DNA from: Firmicutes bacterium UBA5500
GTDB lineage: Bacteria; Bacillota; UBA994; UBA5500
DNA length: 7,764 nucleotides
Assembly (NCBI GenBank): GCA_002427055.1
Contig: DIPA01000050.1
Coordinates: forward strand, 16,733-24,496
Reading direction: 5' to 3'
The notes beneath the pieces are model-generated. The model made no database searches. It was not told the DNA's origin and saw only the letters and a program-made list of their open reading frames with translations. The translations under genes and the position numbers were made by a program. This document shows positions 1-6,235 of this stretch, one piece after another; the first letter of the stretch is position 1, and the number at the start of each line of letters is the position of its first letter.

Positions 1-1302
1 TATAGTAAGGGTGCTCCTGACGTCTTGTTACCGCTCTGTACCCATTATTTGGATAGTAGTATAACACGGCGTTTGACCCCAGAGAAGATAGAACAAATAC
101 AAGCGACATTAATGGAGATGGGCGATGCTGCACTGCGTGTTCTAGCAGTTGCTTATCGCAGGGTCGATACCTTGCCTAGACAAGTAGAGACTCTGGAGTC
201 AAATTTGGTGCTTGTAGGATTGCTTGGCATGATTGACCCCCCACGACCTGAGGCGCAAGCGGCGCTAAAGACTTGTCGCAGGGCAGGTATCCGCACAGTA
301 ATGATCACGGGTGACCATGCGCGTACAGCAAGGGCCATTGGGGTTGAACTTGGGCTATTGGGCGAGCAAGACCAAGTTTATTCCGGAGCAGATCTAGATC
401 GATTGTCGGGAGCAGAACAGGAAGCAGCTATGCGCAAGGGTAATATCTTTGCTCGTGTTTCACCGCATCATAAGCTCAAAATAGTGCGTTCTTTGAAGCA
501 GGCAGGTCAGGTAGTGGCGATGACCGGCGATGGTATCAATGACGCTCCCGCCCTTATGGAAGCAGATATTGGGATAGCCATGGGACAAACCGGTACTGAT
601 GTGGCGAAAGAAGCCGCTGCTCTGGTATTGGGAGATGACAACTTTGCGACTATCGTAGCTGCTATACGTGAAGGCAGAGGGATTTACGATAACATTCGTA
701 AATTTATTCGCTACTTGCTATCCTGCAATGTGGGGGAATTGCTTACTGTTTTTCTAACGATGCTCTTGCGTTTGCCCTTGCCACTAAAACCTCTGCAAAT
801 ACTCTGGGTTAACTTGGTGACTGATGGTTTGCCGGCAATGGCTTTGGGTGTGGAGCCTGCCGATGCCGACCTGATGGATCGCAGGCCTCGGCCCAAGAAT
901 GAAGGTATCTTTGCCAGAGGGCTAGCTAGGCGTATCCTAACACGAGGTGTGCTTATAGGTATGACTACTACTCTAGTATTCGCCAATACTATGTGGCGCC
1001 ATGACAATTTGCAGCTAGCCAGAACTATGGCCTTTGCTACACTAGTGTTTTGCCAATTATTCCATGTGTTTGATTGTCGCTCCGAGACGCTGGGCATAAT
1101 AGAGAAAGGCTTGTTCAGCAACCTTTATTTGCTTGGTGCTGTGTTGCTATCCAGCTGTATGTTTCTGGTCGTGCTCTACGTACCGGGCCTGCGCCTGCTT
1201 TTTGACACAGTAGCCCTTGATCATCATCAGTGGTTAGTAGTACTTATTGCTTCCGGGCTACCAACTTTGTTGATCGGCATCCGCCGCCTATTGCGTAGGT
1301 AA
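1..1302 (+). CDS. Type IIA cation-transporting P-type ATPase, probably Ca2+ (YloB-like), 5' truncated by window edge
   Basis: This is the C-terminal part of an ATP-driven pump that would export Ca2+ across the cytoplasmic membrane. The reading frame is open from base 1 (433 codons), so the start, the actuator domain and the phosphorylated Asp (DKTGT) lie outside the window; an in-frame TTG at 25 is not the true start. Visible in fragment numbering: the nucleotide-binding KGAPD at residues 3-7, DPPRPE at 79-84, TGDH at 103-106, and the hinge TGDGINDAPAL at 175-185. After these come six probable membrane helices (M5-M10). M5 carries NVGE (243-246) and M6 carries NLVTDGLPA (271-279). These match the SERCA Ca2+ ligands N768, E771, N796, T799 and D800, which favours Ca2+ over Na+/K+ or Mg2+. 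The residue aligning with SERCA E908 in M8 is Gln (352). A terminator follows, so the gene is probably transcribed separately from yicC. Family assignment is firm; ion specificity is inferred. Confidence 0.95.
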   Translation, partial: YSKGAPDVLLPLCTHYLDSSITRRLTPEKIEQIQATLMEMGDAALRVLAVAYRRVDTLPRQVETLESNLVLVGLLGMIDPPRPEAQAALKTCRRAGIRTVMITGDHARTARAIGVELGLLGEQDQVYSGADLDRLSGAEQEAAMRKGNIFARVSPHHKLKIVRSLKQAGQVVAMTGDGINDAPALMEADIGIAMGQTGTDVAKEAAALVLGDDNFATIVAAIREGRGIYDNIRKFIRYLLSCNVGELLTVFLTMLLRLPLPLKPLQILWVNLVTDGLPAMALGVEPADADLMDRRPRPKNEGIFARGLARRILTRGVLIGMTTTLVFANTMWRHDNLQLARTMAFATLVFCQLFHVFDCRSETLGIIEKGLFSNLYLLGAVLLSSCMFLVVLYVPGLRLLFDTVALDHHQWLVVLIASGLPTLLIGIRRLLRR

Positions 1303-1348
1303 GTGTAACTGCTTTGCAGGAATTCGGGCTGGTTAGGCAGAAAACATG

Positions 1349-1372
1349 AAGGGCGCATTGGCGTCCTTTTTT
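1349..1372 (+). terminator. Intrinsic terminator after the Ca2+-ATPase gene
   Basis: A 6-bp GC-rich stem (GGGCGC at 1351-1356 with GCGTCC at 1361-1366, one G-U pair) closes an ATTG loop and is followed at once by six T (1367-1372). Two A before the stem can pair with the first T's. It lies 47 bases after the ATPase stop codon and separates that gene from the yicC cluster. Confidence 0.8.
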
Positions 1373-1418
1373 GCATGATTGGTGACGGATAACGAGTCAT
1401 AACCTTGACAGGCTGGCA

Positions 1419-1447
1419 TTGTTCTACCCAGCTGGGTTTAGTACAAT
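1419..1447 (+). promoter_or_regulatory. Weak candidate promoter upstream of yicC
   Basis: TTGTTC (1419-1424) and TACAAT (1442-1447) are 17 bases apart, which resembles a sigma-A promoter. The weakness is geometry: transcription would start near 1454, inside the Shine-Dalgarno site AAAGGAGG (1450-1457), leaving almost no leader. A perfect -35 hexamer, TTGACA (1405-1410), lies upstream but has no acceptable -10 at 16-18 bases. A promoter is expected here because a terminator precedes and a four-gene cluster follows, but its exact position is not settled by the sequence. Confidence 0.25.
1426..1437. repeat. Perfect 12-bp palindrome ACCCAGCTGGGT upstream of yicC
   Basis: The self-complementary 12-mer sits between the candidate -35 and -10 hexamers and 28 bases before the yicC start codon. 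Its position suits a dimeric repressor site, though no known regulator is recognised from the sequence. With no loop it would make a poor RNA hairpin, so a DNA-level role is more likely than an RNA one. It could also be chance. Confidence 0.4.
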
Positions 1448-1465
1448 ATAAAGGAGGAACAAGTT

Positions 1466-2344
1466 ATGGCATTAAGCATGACTGGTTTTGGCCGTGGTGA
1501 AGTGACCACGGAGGTTGGTAATATTGTTGTTGAGATGAAAACTGTAAACCATCGTTATTTAGATATCGCTATTCGAGCCCCCAAAGAATTTAACTCTTTG
1601 GAAGAGAATCTGCGTGGCGTGATCAGGCAGACTTTATCTCGAGGTAGGGTTGACGTGTTCGTAAGGTTTACTCTTTCTCTTGAGCAGGCGCCAACGGTGA
1701 CGGTTAACTTGGAATTGGCCAAAGCCTATTTGGCGCAAGCGCAGCTTCTACAGCAAGAAACAGAGTTGCTAGGGCAGCTTACAGCACGAGATCTCTTAGA
1801 GTTGCCGCAAGTAGTACGTCTGGATGAGCCGGTTCTTGACCCAGAGTTGTTACGCACCCCGCTAATTGAGGTGGCCCAGGTCGCCTTGGCGCAGTTGACT
1901 GAGATGCGTGCGCAAGAGGGGCAGCGTTTAGCTACTGATATGCAGGAGCGCTTGGTATCACTAGAAGAATTACTGGCAACAGTTTCTGACAGAAGTCCAG
2001 AGGTTGTTATGGAATATGGGCAGAAACTAACGCAGCGCTTGCAGGAAATGTTACCGGAATGCCTGATTGATGAGGCACGCTTGGCGCAGGAGGTCGCTCT
2101 ATTAGCAGATCGAGCTTGCATCACCGAAGAAATCGTGCGCTTGCGCAGCCACTTTGCTCAATTCAGGTTACTGCTCAAGCGTCAAGAAGCAGTGGGACGT
2201 CAGCTAGATTTCTTGGTGCAAGAGATGAATCGCGAGATTAATACTATAGGGTCGAAAGCGAATGATGCTAAGATAGCTCAGCTAGTGGTTGAAATGAAAA
2301 GCGAGCTAGAGAAGATACGGGAACAGACTCAGAACATAGAATAG
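1466..2344 (+). CDS. yicC: YicC/YloC family endoribonuclease
   Basis: This is a 292-residue protein of the YicC family, of normal length. Members studied in E. coli (YicC) and B. subtilis (YloC) are endoribonucleases acting on RNA in the cytoplasm; the E. coli protein has been linked to turnover of the small RNA RyhB. Visible hallmarks are SMTGFGRG (residues 4-11), VNHRYLD (27-33) and RGRVDV (59-64) in the N-terminal domain. The C-terminal DUF1732 domain carries [20 protein letters not shown] (247-266) and ends in a charged helix, [15 protein letters not shown]. The central part is helical and rich in Glu, Gln and Leu. The ATG start is well supported: AAAGGAGG at 1450-1457 with an 8-base gap. 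The gene opens a four-gene cluster and is followed 10 bases later by remA. A 7-bp inverted repeat lies in its early codons (1492-1511). The symbol yloC would suit equally well. Confidence 0.95.
   Translation: MALSMTGFGRGEVTTEVGNIVVEMKTVNHRYLDIAIRAPKEFNSLEENLRGVIRQTLSRGRVDVFVRFTLSLEQAPTVTVNLELAKAYLAQAQLLQQETELLGQLTARDLLELPQVVRLDEPVLDPELLRTPLIEVAQVALAQLTEMRAQEGQRLATDMQERLVSLEELLATVSDRSPEVVMEYGQKLTQRLQEMLPECLIDEARLAQEVALLADRACITEEIVRLRSHFAQFRLLLKRQEAVGRQLDFLVQEMNREINTIGSKANDAKIAQLVVEMKSELEKIREQTQNIE
1492..1511 (+). repeat. Inverted repeat in the first codons of yicC
   Basis: CCGTGGT (1492-1498) and ACCACGG (1505-1511) are perfect complements around a 6-base loop, beginning 26 bases after the A of the start codon. 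In mRNA this could form a hairpin near the ribosome footprint. It lies in codons for the conserved GRGEV region, so coding constraint may explain it. Confidence 0.45.
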
Positions 2345-2354
2345 AGGTGATTGC

Positions 2355-2609
2355 ATGGATGTCAAGTTTGTCAACATCGGTTTTGGTAACATTGTGGCAG
2401 CCAATCGCATAATAGCCATGGTTAGCCCTGAATCGGCACCAATCAAGCGTATAGTGCAGGAGGCCAGAGATAGGGGGATGTTGATTGATGCCACCTATGG
2501 CCGTCGCACCCGTGCTGTCATCATTACCGACAGTGACCATGTCATCCTTTCCGCCGTGCAGCCTGAAACGGTTGCGCAGCGTTTGACAAAAGAAATTGAC
2601 GACGATTGA
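2355..2609 (+). CDS. remA: RemA family DNA-binding regulator (DUF370)
   Basis: This 84-residue protein is clearly of the RemA/DUF370 family. In B. subtilis RemA is a DNA-binding activator of biofilm matrix and osmoprotection genes that assembles into rings. Family features seen are the N-terminal [19 protein letters not shown] (residues 3-21), the SPESAPIKR stretch (24-32), the basic [20 protein letters not shown] region (37-56) likely to contact DNA, and the closing [18 protein letters not shown]. The ATG is preceded by GAGGTGA (2344-2350) at short spacing. It sits 10 bases after yicC and 19 bases before the chosen gmk start, so all are probably co-transcribed. Target genes in this organism cannot be deduced from the window. 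The family is almost confined to Bacillota and a few other phyla, which supports the taxonomic reading. Confidence 0.96.
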   Translation: MDVKFVNIGFGNIVAANRIIAMVSPESAPIKRIVQEARDRGMLIDATYGRRTRAVIITDSDHVILSAVQPETVAQRLTKEIDDD

Positions 2610-2615
2610 GTGTAT

Positions 2616-2620
2616 GGGGG
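2616..2620 (+). promoter_or_regulatory. Ribosome binding site that decides the gmk start
   Basis: GGGGG at 2616-2620 is followed by an 8-base gap and GTG at 2629. It can pair with the anti-Shine-Dalgarno using one G-U wobble. The in-frame ATG at 2614 and TTG at 2596 have no purine-rich site at a suitable distance, so GTG 2629 is preferred. Confidence 0.55.
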
Positions 2621-2628
2621 AAAAGCAT

Positions 2629-3249
2629 GTGCATACTAACAGCGGTTTACTTTTAGTAGTATCCGGCCCATCGGGAGTAGGTAAAGGTACGATCTGCGGA
2701 CGGCTGCTGCAGGAATTATCGGATGTGCAGTTTTCGGTGTCGGCTACCACTCGTGCTCCTCGGAAGGGTGAGCACGATGGGACAGATTACTTCTTTGTCT
2801 CTTTGACAGAATTTAAGCGTATGCAAGCTACCGGAGAGTTACTCGAGTGGGCAGAGGTTTTTGGGAATTATTATGGAACCCCGCGACAAGCGGTACAGCG
2901 TGCCTTAGATGAGGGAAAAGATATTCTTTTGGAAATAGATATACAAGGGGCTCTACAGGTCAAAGCAGCCTTTCCTGAATGTGTGCTCGTATTTGTTTGG
3001 CCACCAACCTATCAAGAATTAGAGCGGCGCATTCGTCAGCGAGGTACAGAAACACCTGAGTCGCTAGCTTGCCGACTGAAGAAGTCTAGGCTAGAAATGG
3101 CACAAGTTGTCAACTATGACTATGTTGTTGTCAATCAGCCCGGACAAGTAGAGGCTGCTGTGAGTGAGGTTAGGGCTATTCTTGTGGCTGAGAAGGCAAG
3201 AGTGGCGCGGCAAATGCCATGGCTACAGGCAACGCTAAAGGAGGTCTAG
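2629..3249 (+). CDS. gmk: Guanylate kinase
   Basis: Guanylate kinase transfers phosphate from ATP to GMP or dGMP, giving GDP or dGDP in cytosolic purine nucleotide synthesis. From GTG 2629 the protein has 206 residues, close to the usual 200-210. Seen in order: P-loop GPSGVGKG (13-20), the GMP-binding [17 protein letters not shown] (40-56), GNYYGTP (79-85), the Walker B-like strand LLEIDIQGA (100-108), and the lid [12 protein letters not shown] (133-144). The start was chosen because [16 protein letters not shown] places the P-loop at the normal distance from the N-terminus and because a G-rich site lies 8 bases upstream. The alternatives are ATG 2614 (5 residues longer) and TTG 2596 (overlapping remA). 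Its last codons contain the ribosome binding site of rpoZ, indicating tight coupling with that gene. All residues expected for activity appear present. Confidence 0.96.
   Translation: MHTNSGLLLVVSGPSGVGKGTICGRLLQELSDVQFSVSATTRAPRKGEHDGTDYFFVSLTEFKRMQATGELLEWAEVFGNYYGTPRQAVQRALDEGKDILLEIDIQGALQVKAAFPECVLVFVWPPTYQELERRIRQRGTETPESLACRLKKSRLEMAQVVNYDYVVVNQPGQVEAAVSEVRAILVAEKARVARQMPWLQATLKEV
3237..3244 (+). promoter_or_regulatory. Shine-Dalgarno site that decides the rpoZ start
   Basis: AAAGGAGG lies inside the last codons of gmk, 10 bases before GTG 3255. It supports GTG 3255 over the upstream in-frame ATG at 3219, which lies within gmk and has no such site. Confidence 0.75.
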
Positions 3250-3254
3250 CAAAG

Positions 3255-3464
3255 GTGCTTATTTATCCATCTATTGATAGTCTTATGCAAAAAGTTGATA
3301 GCAAATATAGTTTAGTAATTATTGCGGCCAAACGGGCGCGTGAATTGCAGGATTTAGAACAGGCGGCTGGGTCTACTGAGGAGAAGAAGCCAGTTACGCA
3401 AGCTTTAGAGGAAGTCAATGATGGTATTATCACCTATCATCGCGACCGCGATGATAGGCCTTAA
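3255..3464 (+). CDS. rpoZ: DNA-directed RNA polymerase omega subunit
   Basis: Omega is the small subunit that binds and stabilises beta' in RNA polymerase. From GTG 3255 the protein has 69 residues, about the length of the B. subtilis subunit. It shows the expected [17 protein letters not shown] (residues 5-21), the AAKRARELQ core helix (24-32) and [15 protein letters not shown] (45-59). An upstream ATG at 3219 would add 12 residues overlapping gmk, but it lacks a ribosome binding site and the added residues do not resemble the family. The start is 5 bases after the gmk stop. The highly charged tail YHRDRDDRP (61-69) is encoded by a long perfect inverted repeat (3433-3458), and a terminator follows, so this is probably the last gene of its cluster. 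In the usual Bacillota order coaBC would come next; it is absent. Confidence 0.95.
   Translation: MLIYPSIDSLMQKVDSKYSLVIIAAKRARELQDLEQAAGSTEEKKPVTQALEEVNDGIITYHRDRDDRP
3433..3458 (+). repeat. 12-bp perfect inverted repeat in the last codons of rpoZ
   Basis: CCTATCATCGCG (3433-3444) and CGCGATGATAGG (3447-3458) are perfect complements separated by 2 bases; in RNA this would give an 11-bp stem with a GACC loop. It covers codons 61-68 of rpoZ and ends 3 bases before the stop codon. No T-run follows, so it is not itself an intrinsic terminator. The true terminator begins 29 bases later. It may mark the 3' end of the message or slow ribosomes and RNases. Confidence 0.75.
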
Positions 3465-3486
3465 GCAGGCTGAAATTCCAAGATAG

Positions 3487-3515
3487 AAAGCATGACGAGA
3501 TAGTCATGCTTTTTT
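3487..3515 (+). terminator. Intrinsic terminator after rpoZ
   Basis: GCATGAC (3490-3496) pairs with GTCATGC (3503-3509) around the loop GAGATA; three A before and three T after can extend the stem to 10 bp. A run of six T occupies 3510-3515. It lies 22 bases after the rpoZ stop and 39 bases before priA, so it should end the yicC-remA-gmk-rpoZ message, at least in part. Confidence 0.88.
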
Positions 3516-3541
3516 ACCATTTGCAGTTAGCTGCTCAGCAT

Positions 3542-3554
3542 AGGGGGGTGGGGG
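3542..3554 (+). promoter_or_regulatory. Unusually G-rich ribosome binding site of priA
   Basis: The bases just before ATG 3555 are A, six G, T, five G. The first part can serve as a Shine-Dalgarno site at 6 bases spacing with G-U wobble. It differs from the AGGAGG sites of the other genes and is not enough for a classical four-tract G-quadruplex. Confidence 0.5.
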
Positions 3555-5738
3555 ATGAGTAAGGTCGTAGAAGTTCATGTGGATCTTGCTGTGCATGAGG
3601 TTGATCGTGTCTTTCATTATCTACTAGCAGAGGGAATGACGGTGCAGTTGGGGCAAGCTGTGCGTGTCCCTTTCGGGCGTCGTTCTGTAGTAGGTATAGT
3701 AGTTGGCTTTTGTGCAGAATCACCTTTCCCAAAACTCAAGAAAATCAGTGAAGTTCTCTATGACGGAGATGCCGTCGTGACTGCTGAGCAACTGCAATTG
3801 GCGCATTTGCTAGCGGAATATTACTTGTGTCCGCTTAGCTTAATCTTACGGCAGATGATTCCTTTTCGCCTAGACAGTAGTAGTTGGCCACAGCAGCAAA
3901 TGAGGAAGCTACTTGTGCCTGTTGTGGATAATATGCCGGCGGACTTATCACCACGGGCCGTAAAACAATGCGAAATATTGGCAGAGCTGCTACGCTTAGG
4001 TGAATTGCCACGAGAAGAGATTAGTTCTCCTTCTGCTTTAAAACAGCTTATGCTGAAGGGATATGTACGAGAAATCTCTGTACCACTGGAGCCAGGAACC
4101 ATAGTAGCACAGGTGAGTAACTTAATTTGCCCTCCTCAGCTGACAATTGAGCAAGCAGCAGCTTTGGACAAGCTGGCTCGGGCGTTGATGGCCGACCAGC
4201 CTTCGACCTGGTTATTGCACGGGGTGACCGGTAGCGGCAAGACGGAAGTCTATCTGCGGCTGATTGCGGCCGCTCTTGAGCAAAATAAGCAGTGTCTAAT
4301 GTTAGTACCCGAAATCTCTCTCACACCACAGATGGTATCGCGTTTCCAGGCTCGTTTTGGTAGCCGAATAGCGGTTTGGCATAGTGGGCTTACTCCGCGT
4401 GAGCGTCTTGATGAATGGCAGCGTATTAAGCGAGGTCAGGCTCAGATCGTAATCGGAGCCAGGTCAGCTATCTTCGTGCCCTTAACTCGTCTTGGGGTGA
4501 TTATTCTCGATGAAGAGCATGAACAAAGCTATCAGCAGGATGAGAATCCGCGTTACCATACACGTATTGTAGCGCAGCTACGACAACGTACAAGTGGTAG
4601 TTTGTTATTGCTTGGTAGTGCAACACCGTCTTTGGAGACTTACACAGCAAGTGAAACCAGTAAATGTGAACGCCTTGAGTTAACTACGCGGGTGAGCGAA
4701 AGGCCACTTCCACCAGTGCGCGTAGTGGATATGCGAGAAGAGCTAAGAGCTGGGCATAAGGGACTGCTTAGCCGTCGTTTAGAATATGCTTTGGAAGAAT
4801 GCTTAGGACGTAAAGAGCAAGCGATTATCTTGCTTAACCGACGTGGGTTTGCTAGTTTTCTGCTCTGCCCCGATTGTGGTTTCGTGCCCTTTTGTCCTCG
4901 CTGCGATATTTCATTGACATATCATCTTAGTACGGGGCGCCTCCATTGCCATTATTGTGGTTATCAACAGCCAATCTTGCGTAGCTGCCCCGATTGTGGT
5001 AGTGATAGATTGAGAACACAAGGGGTAGGTACTGAGCGATTAGAGGCGGCACTTGAGGCTCGTTTCCCAGATGCCAAGGTGGGGCGCATGGACCGCGATA
5101 CTACTTCAGGCCGCAATGCTCATGCGCGCATTTTGCAGGCGTTTGGACAAGGTAAGTTTGATATCTTAGTAGGCACTCAGATGATTGCCAAAGGCTTAGA
5201 TTTTCCCCGTGTTACCTTGGTTGGGGTAGTCGGAGCTGACAGTGGGTTATATGTTCCTGATTTTCGCTCGTCTGAGCGTACTTTTCAACTATTAACTCAG
5301 GTAGCAGGTCGCGCGGGGCGGGGAGATAGCCCCGGCGAGGTCATCTTGCAGGCATTTAACACTCAGCACTATGCAATAGAATGTGCCAAGAATCATGATT
5401 ATCTAGGTTTTTATCGGCAGGAGATGCGAATGCGCCGGCAGGGTGCTTATCCTCCTCTAGGTTACATGGTCACATTGTTGCTGACTAACGAGGATGAGTC
5501 TGACGTAGTTCAAGATTCCGCCTTTTTGGCGGAACTGCTCACCGGATGTTTAGGTACAACTGCTCAGTTGATTGGCCCGACGCCCTGTACTGTAAGCAAA
5601 ATAAAGGACAGCTTTCGCTGGCAGATTATAATCAAATCAAAGGACCGTTTACAACTACGCCAGGCCTTGAGACAGGCGCTAGAGCAGTATAATGCTTCTA
5701 GACGACGTACCCAAGTTATATTAGAGTTAGATGCTTAG
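3555..5738 (+). CDS. priA: Primosomal protein N' (replication restart helicase PriA)
   Basis: PriA recognises stalled or collapsed forks, unwinds DNA 3' to 5' and starts reloading of the replicative helicase. The 727-residue length is normal. Seen in order: an N-terminal DNA-binding domain including VHEVDRVFHYLL (13-24) and VRVPFGRRSVVGIVVG (37-52); Walker A GVTGSGKT (223-230); LVPEISLTPQM (250-260); DEEH (319-322); LGSATPS (353-359). Next is a zinc-binding insertion with all eight Cys (438, 441, 447, 450, 465, 468, 478, 481), then GVGTERLE (490-497), GTQMIAKGLDFP (540-551) and QVAGRAGRG (582-590). No key residue is missing. The ATG has a G-rich site 6 bases upstream. The gene lies 39 bases after the rpoZ terminator with no clear promoter in that gap, so it may depend on read-through or on a promoter I cannot recognise. 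The stop overlaps the def ribosome binding site. Confidence 0.97.
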   Translation: MSKVVEVHVDLAVHEVDRVFHYLLAEGMTVQLGQAVRVPFGRRSVVGIVVGFCAESPFPKLKKISEVLYDGDAVVTAEQLQLAHLLAEYYLCPLSLILRQMIPFRLDSSSWPQQQMRKLLVPVVDNMPADLSPRAVKQCEILAELLRLGELPREEISSPSALKQLMLKGYVREISVPLEPGTIVAQVSNLICPPQLTIEQAAALDKLARALMADQPSTWLLHGVTGSGKTEVYLRLIAAALEQNKQCLMLVPEISLTPQMVSRFQARFGSRIAVWHSGLTPRERLDEWQRIKRGQAQIVIGARSAIFVPLTRLGVIILDEEHEQSYQQDENPRYHTRIVAQLRQRTSGSLLLLGSATPSLETYTASETSKCERLELTTRVSERPLPPVRVVDMREELRAGHKGLLSRRLEYALEECLGRKEQAIILLNRRGFASFLLCPDCGFVPFCPRCDISLTYHLSTGRLHCHYCGYQQPILRSCPDCGSDRLRTQGVGTERLEAALEARFPDAKVGRMDRDTTSGRNAHARILQAFGQGKFDILVGTQMIAKGLDFPRVTLVGVVGADSGLYVPDFRSSERTFQLLTQVAGRAGRGDSPGEVILQAFNTQHYAIECAKNHDYLGFYRQEMRMRRQGAYPPLGYMVTLLLTNEDESDVVQDSAFLAELLTGCLGTTAQLIGPTPCTVSKIKDSFRWQIIIKSKDRLQLRQALRQALEQYNASRRRTQVILELDA

Positions 5739-5742
5739 GAGG
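5737..5742 (+). promoter_or_regulatory. Shine-Dalgarno site that decides the def start
   Basis: AGGAGG begins inside the priA stop codon. GTG 5750 is 7 bases downstream, while TTG 5747 is only 4, so GTG 5750 is the better start. The overlap with the priA stop suggests translational coupling. Confidence 0.65.
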
Positions 5743-5749
5743 AGATTTG

Positions 5750-6235
5750 GTGGCTATTAGATTTTTACGTACAGAAGGGGATAGGGTACTGCGCAAGCAA
5801 GCTATGGTTGTCAAGCGCTTTGATACCGCGCTAGCAAAGCTCTTGGATGACATGGCAGAGAGTATGTATCATTACGAAGGGGTTGGGTTAGCAGCTCCTC
5901 AGGTCGGTATCAGCAAACAGATTATAGTAGTAGATGCTGCTGAATCGGGCCTCATAGAACTCGTCAACCCTGAGATTGTAGGTGCGTCAGGAGAAGAGAT
6001 CGATATTGAAGGCTGTTTAAGTGTGCCTCATACTTTTGGCGAAGTTAGCCGTGCCGCTAAAGTAACAGTAGTTGGTCAAGATCGCTATGGACAGAAGCTA
6101 GAAATAGAGGCTGAGGGATTGTTGGCGCGAGCTCTGCAGCACGAAATTGACCACCTGCGAGGTGTGTTATTTGTCGATCGGGCTTTGCGTATTCTGCCGC
6201 AAGAAACCGATGCGACTTCGGAGATGGATGAATGA
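5750..6235 (+). CDS. def: Peptide deformylase
   Basis: This enzyme removes the formyl group from the N-terminal methionine of new proteins as they leave the ribosome. From GTG 5750 it has 161 residues, typical of type 1 deformylases. All three family motifs are present: GVGLAAPQ (44-51), EGCLS (87-91) and HEIDH (131-135). The metal ligands are Cys89, His131 and His135; Glu132 is the catalytic base. The N-terminus MAIRFLRTEGDRVLRK is typical. Starting at TTG 5747 would add one residue but gives poorer spacing to AGGAGG. The start is 11 bases after priA, and the stop overlaps the fmt start by 4 bases (ATGA). Pairing with fmt is functional: Fmt adds the formyl group that Def removes. A short acidic C-terminal tail follows the catalytic domain. 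Confidence 0.97.
   Translation: MAIRFLRTEGDRVLRKQAMVVKRFDTALAKLLDDMAESMYHYEGVGLAAPQVGISKQIIVVDAAESGLIELVNPEIVGASGEEIDIEGCLSVPHTFGEVSRAAKVTVVGQDRYGQKLEIEAEGLLARALQHEIDHLRGVLFVDRALRILPQETDATSEMDE

Noticed and set aside
711..1121. 136-codon open frame on the minus strand within the Ca2+-ATPase gene
   Set aside because: It lies wholly antisense to conserved M5-M8 coding sequence, has no ribosome binding site or recognisable domain, and is a shadow of the real gene.
1346..1378. Ten-codon frame starting at ATG 1346
   Set aside because: It runs through the terminator hairpin and T-run and has no ribosome binding site.
2583..2611. TTGACA at 2583-2588 as a promoter for gmk
   Set aside because: The hexamer 17 bases downstream is TTGAGT, a poor -10, and the site is within the end of remA in an apparently continuous cluster.
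1726..2750. Minus-strand open frames across yicC, remA and gmk (132, 160 and 62 codons)
   Set aside because: Low-complexity Ser/Arg/Cys-rich translations antisense to clearly recognised genes; no family resemblance.
3219..3464. rpoZ starting at ATG 3219
   Set aside because: The 12 extra residues overlap gmk, lack a ribosome binding site and do not resemble omega N-termini; GTG 3255 has AAAGGAGG at 10 bases.
3542..3554. G-quadruplex before priA
   Set aside because: Only two uninterrupted G-tracts are present, so a classical four-tract quadruplex is not supported; it is better read as a G-rich ribosome binding site.
6007..6045. His after EGCLSVP in peptide deformylase as an unusual active-site change
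   Set aside because: The position after this Pro varies among deformylases (Gly, Glu and others), and all catalytic and metal-binding residues are intact.
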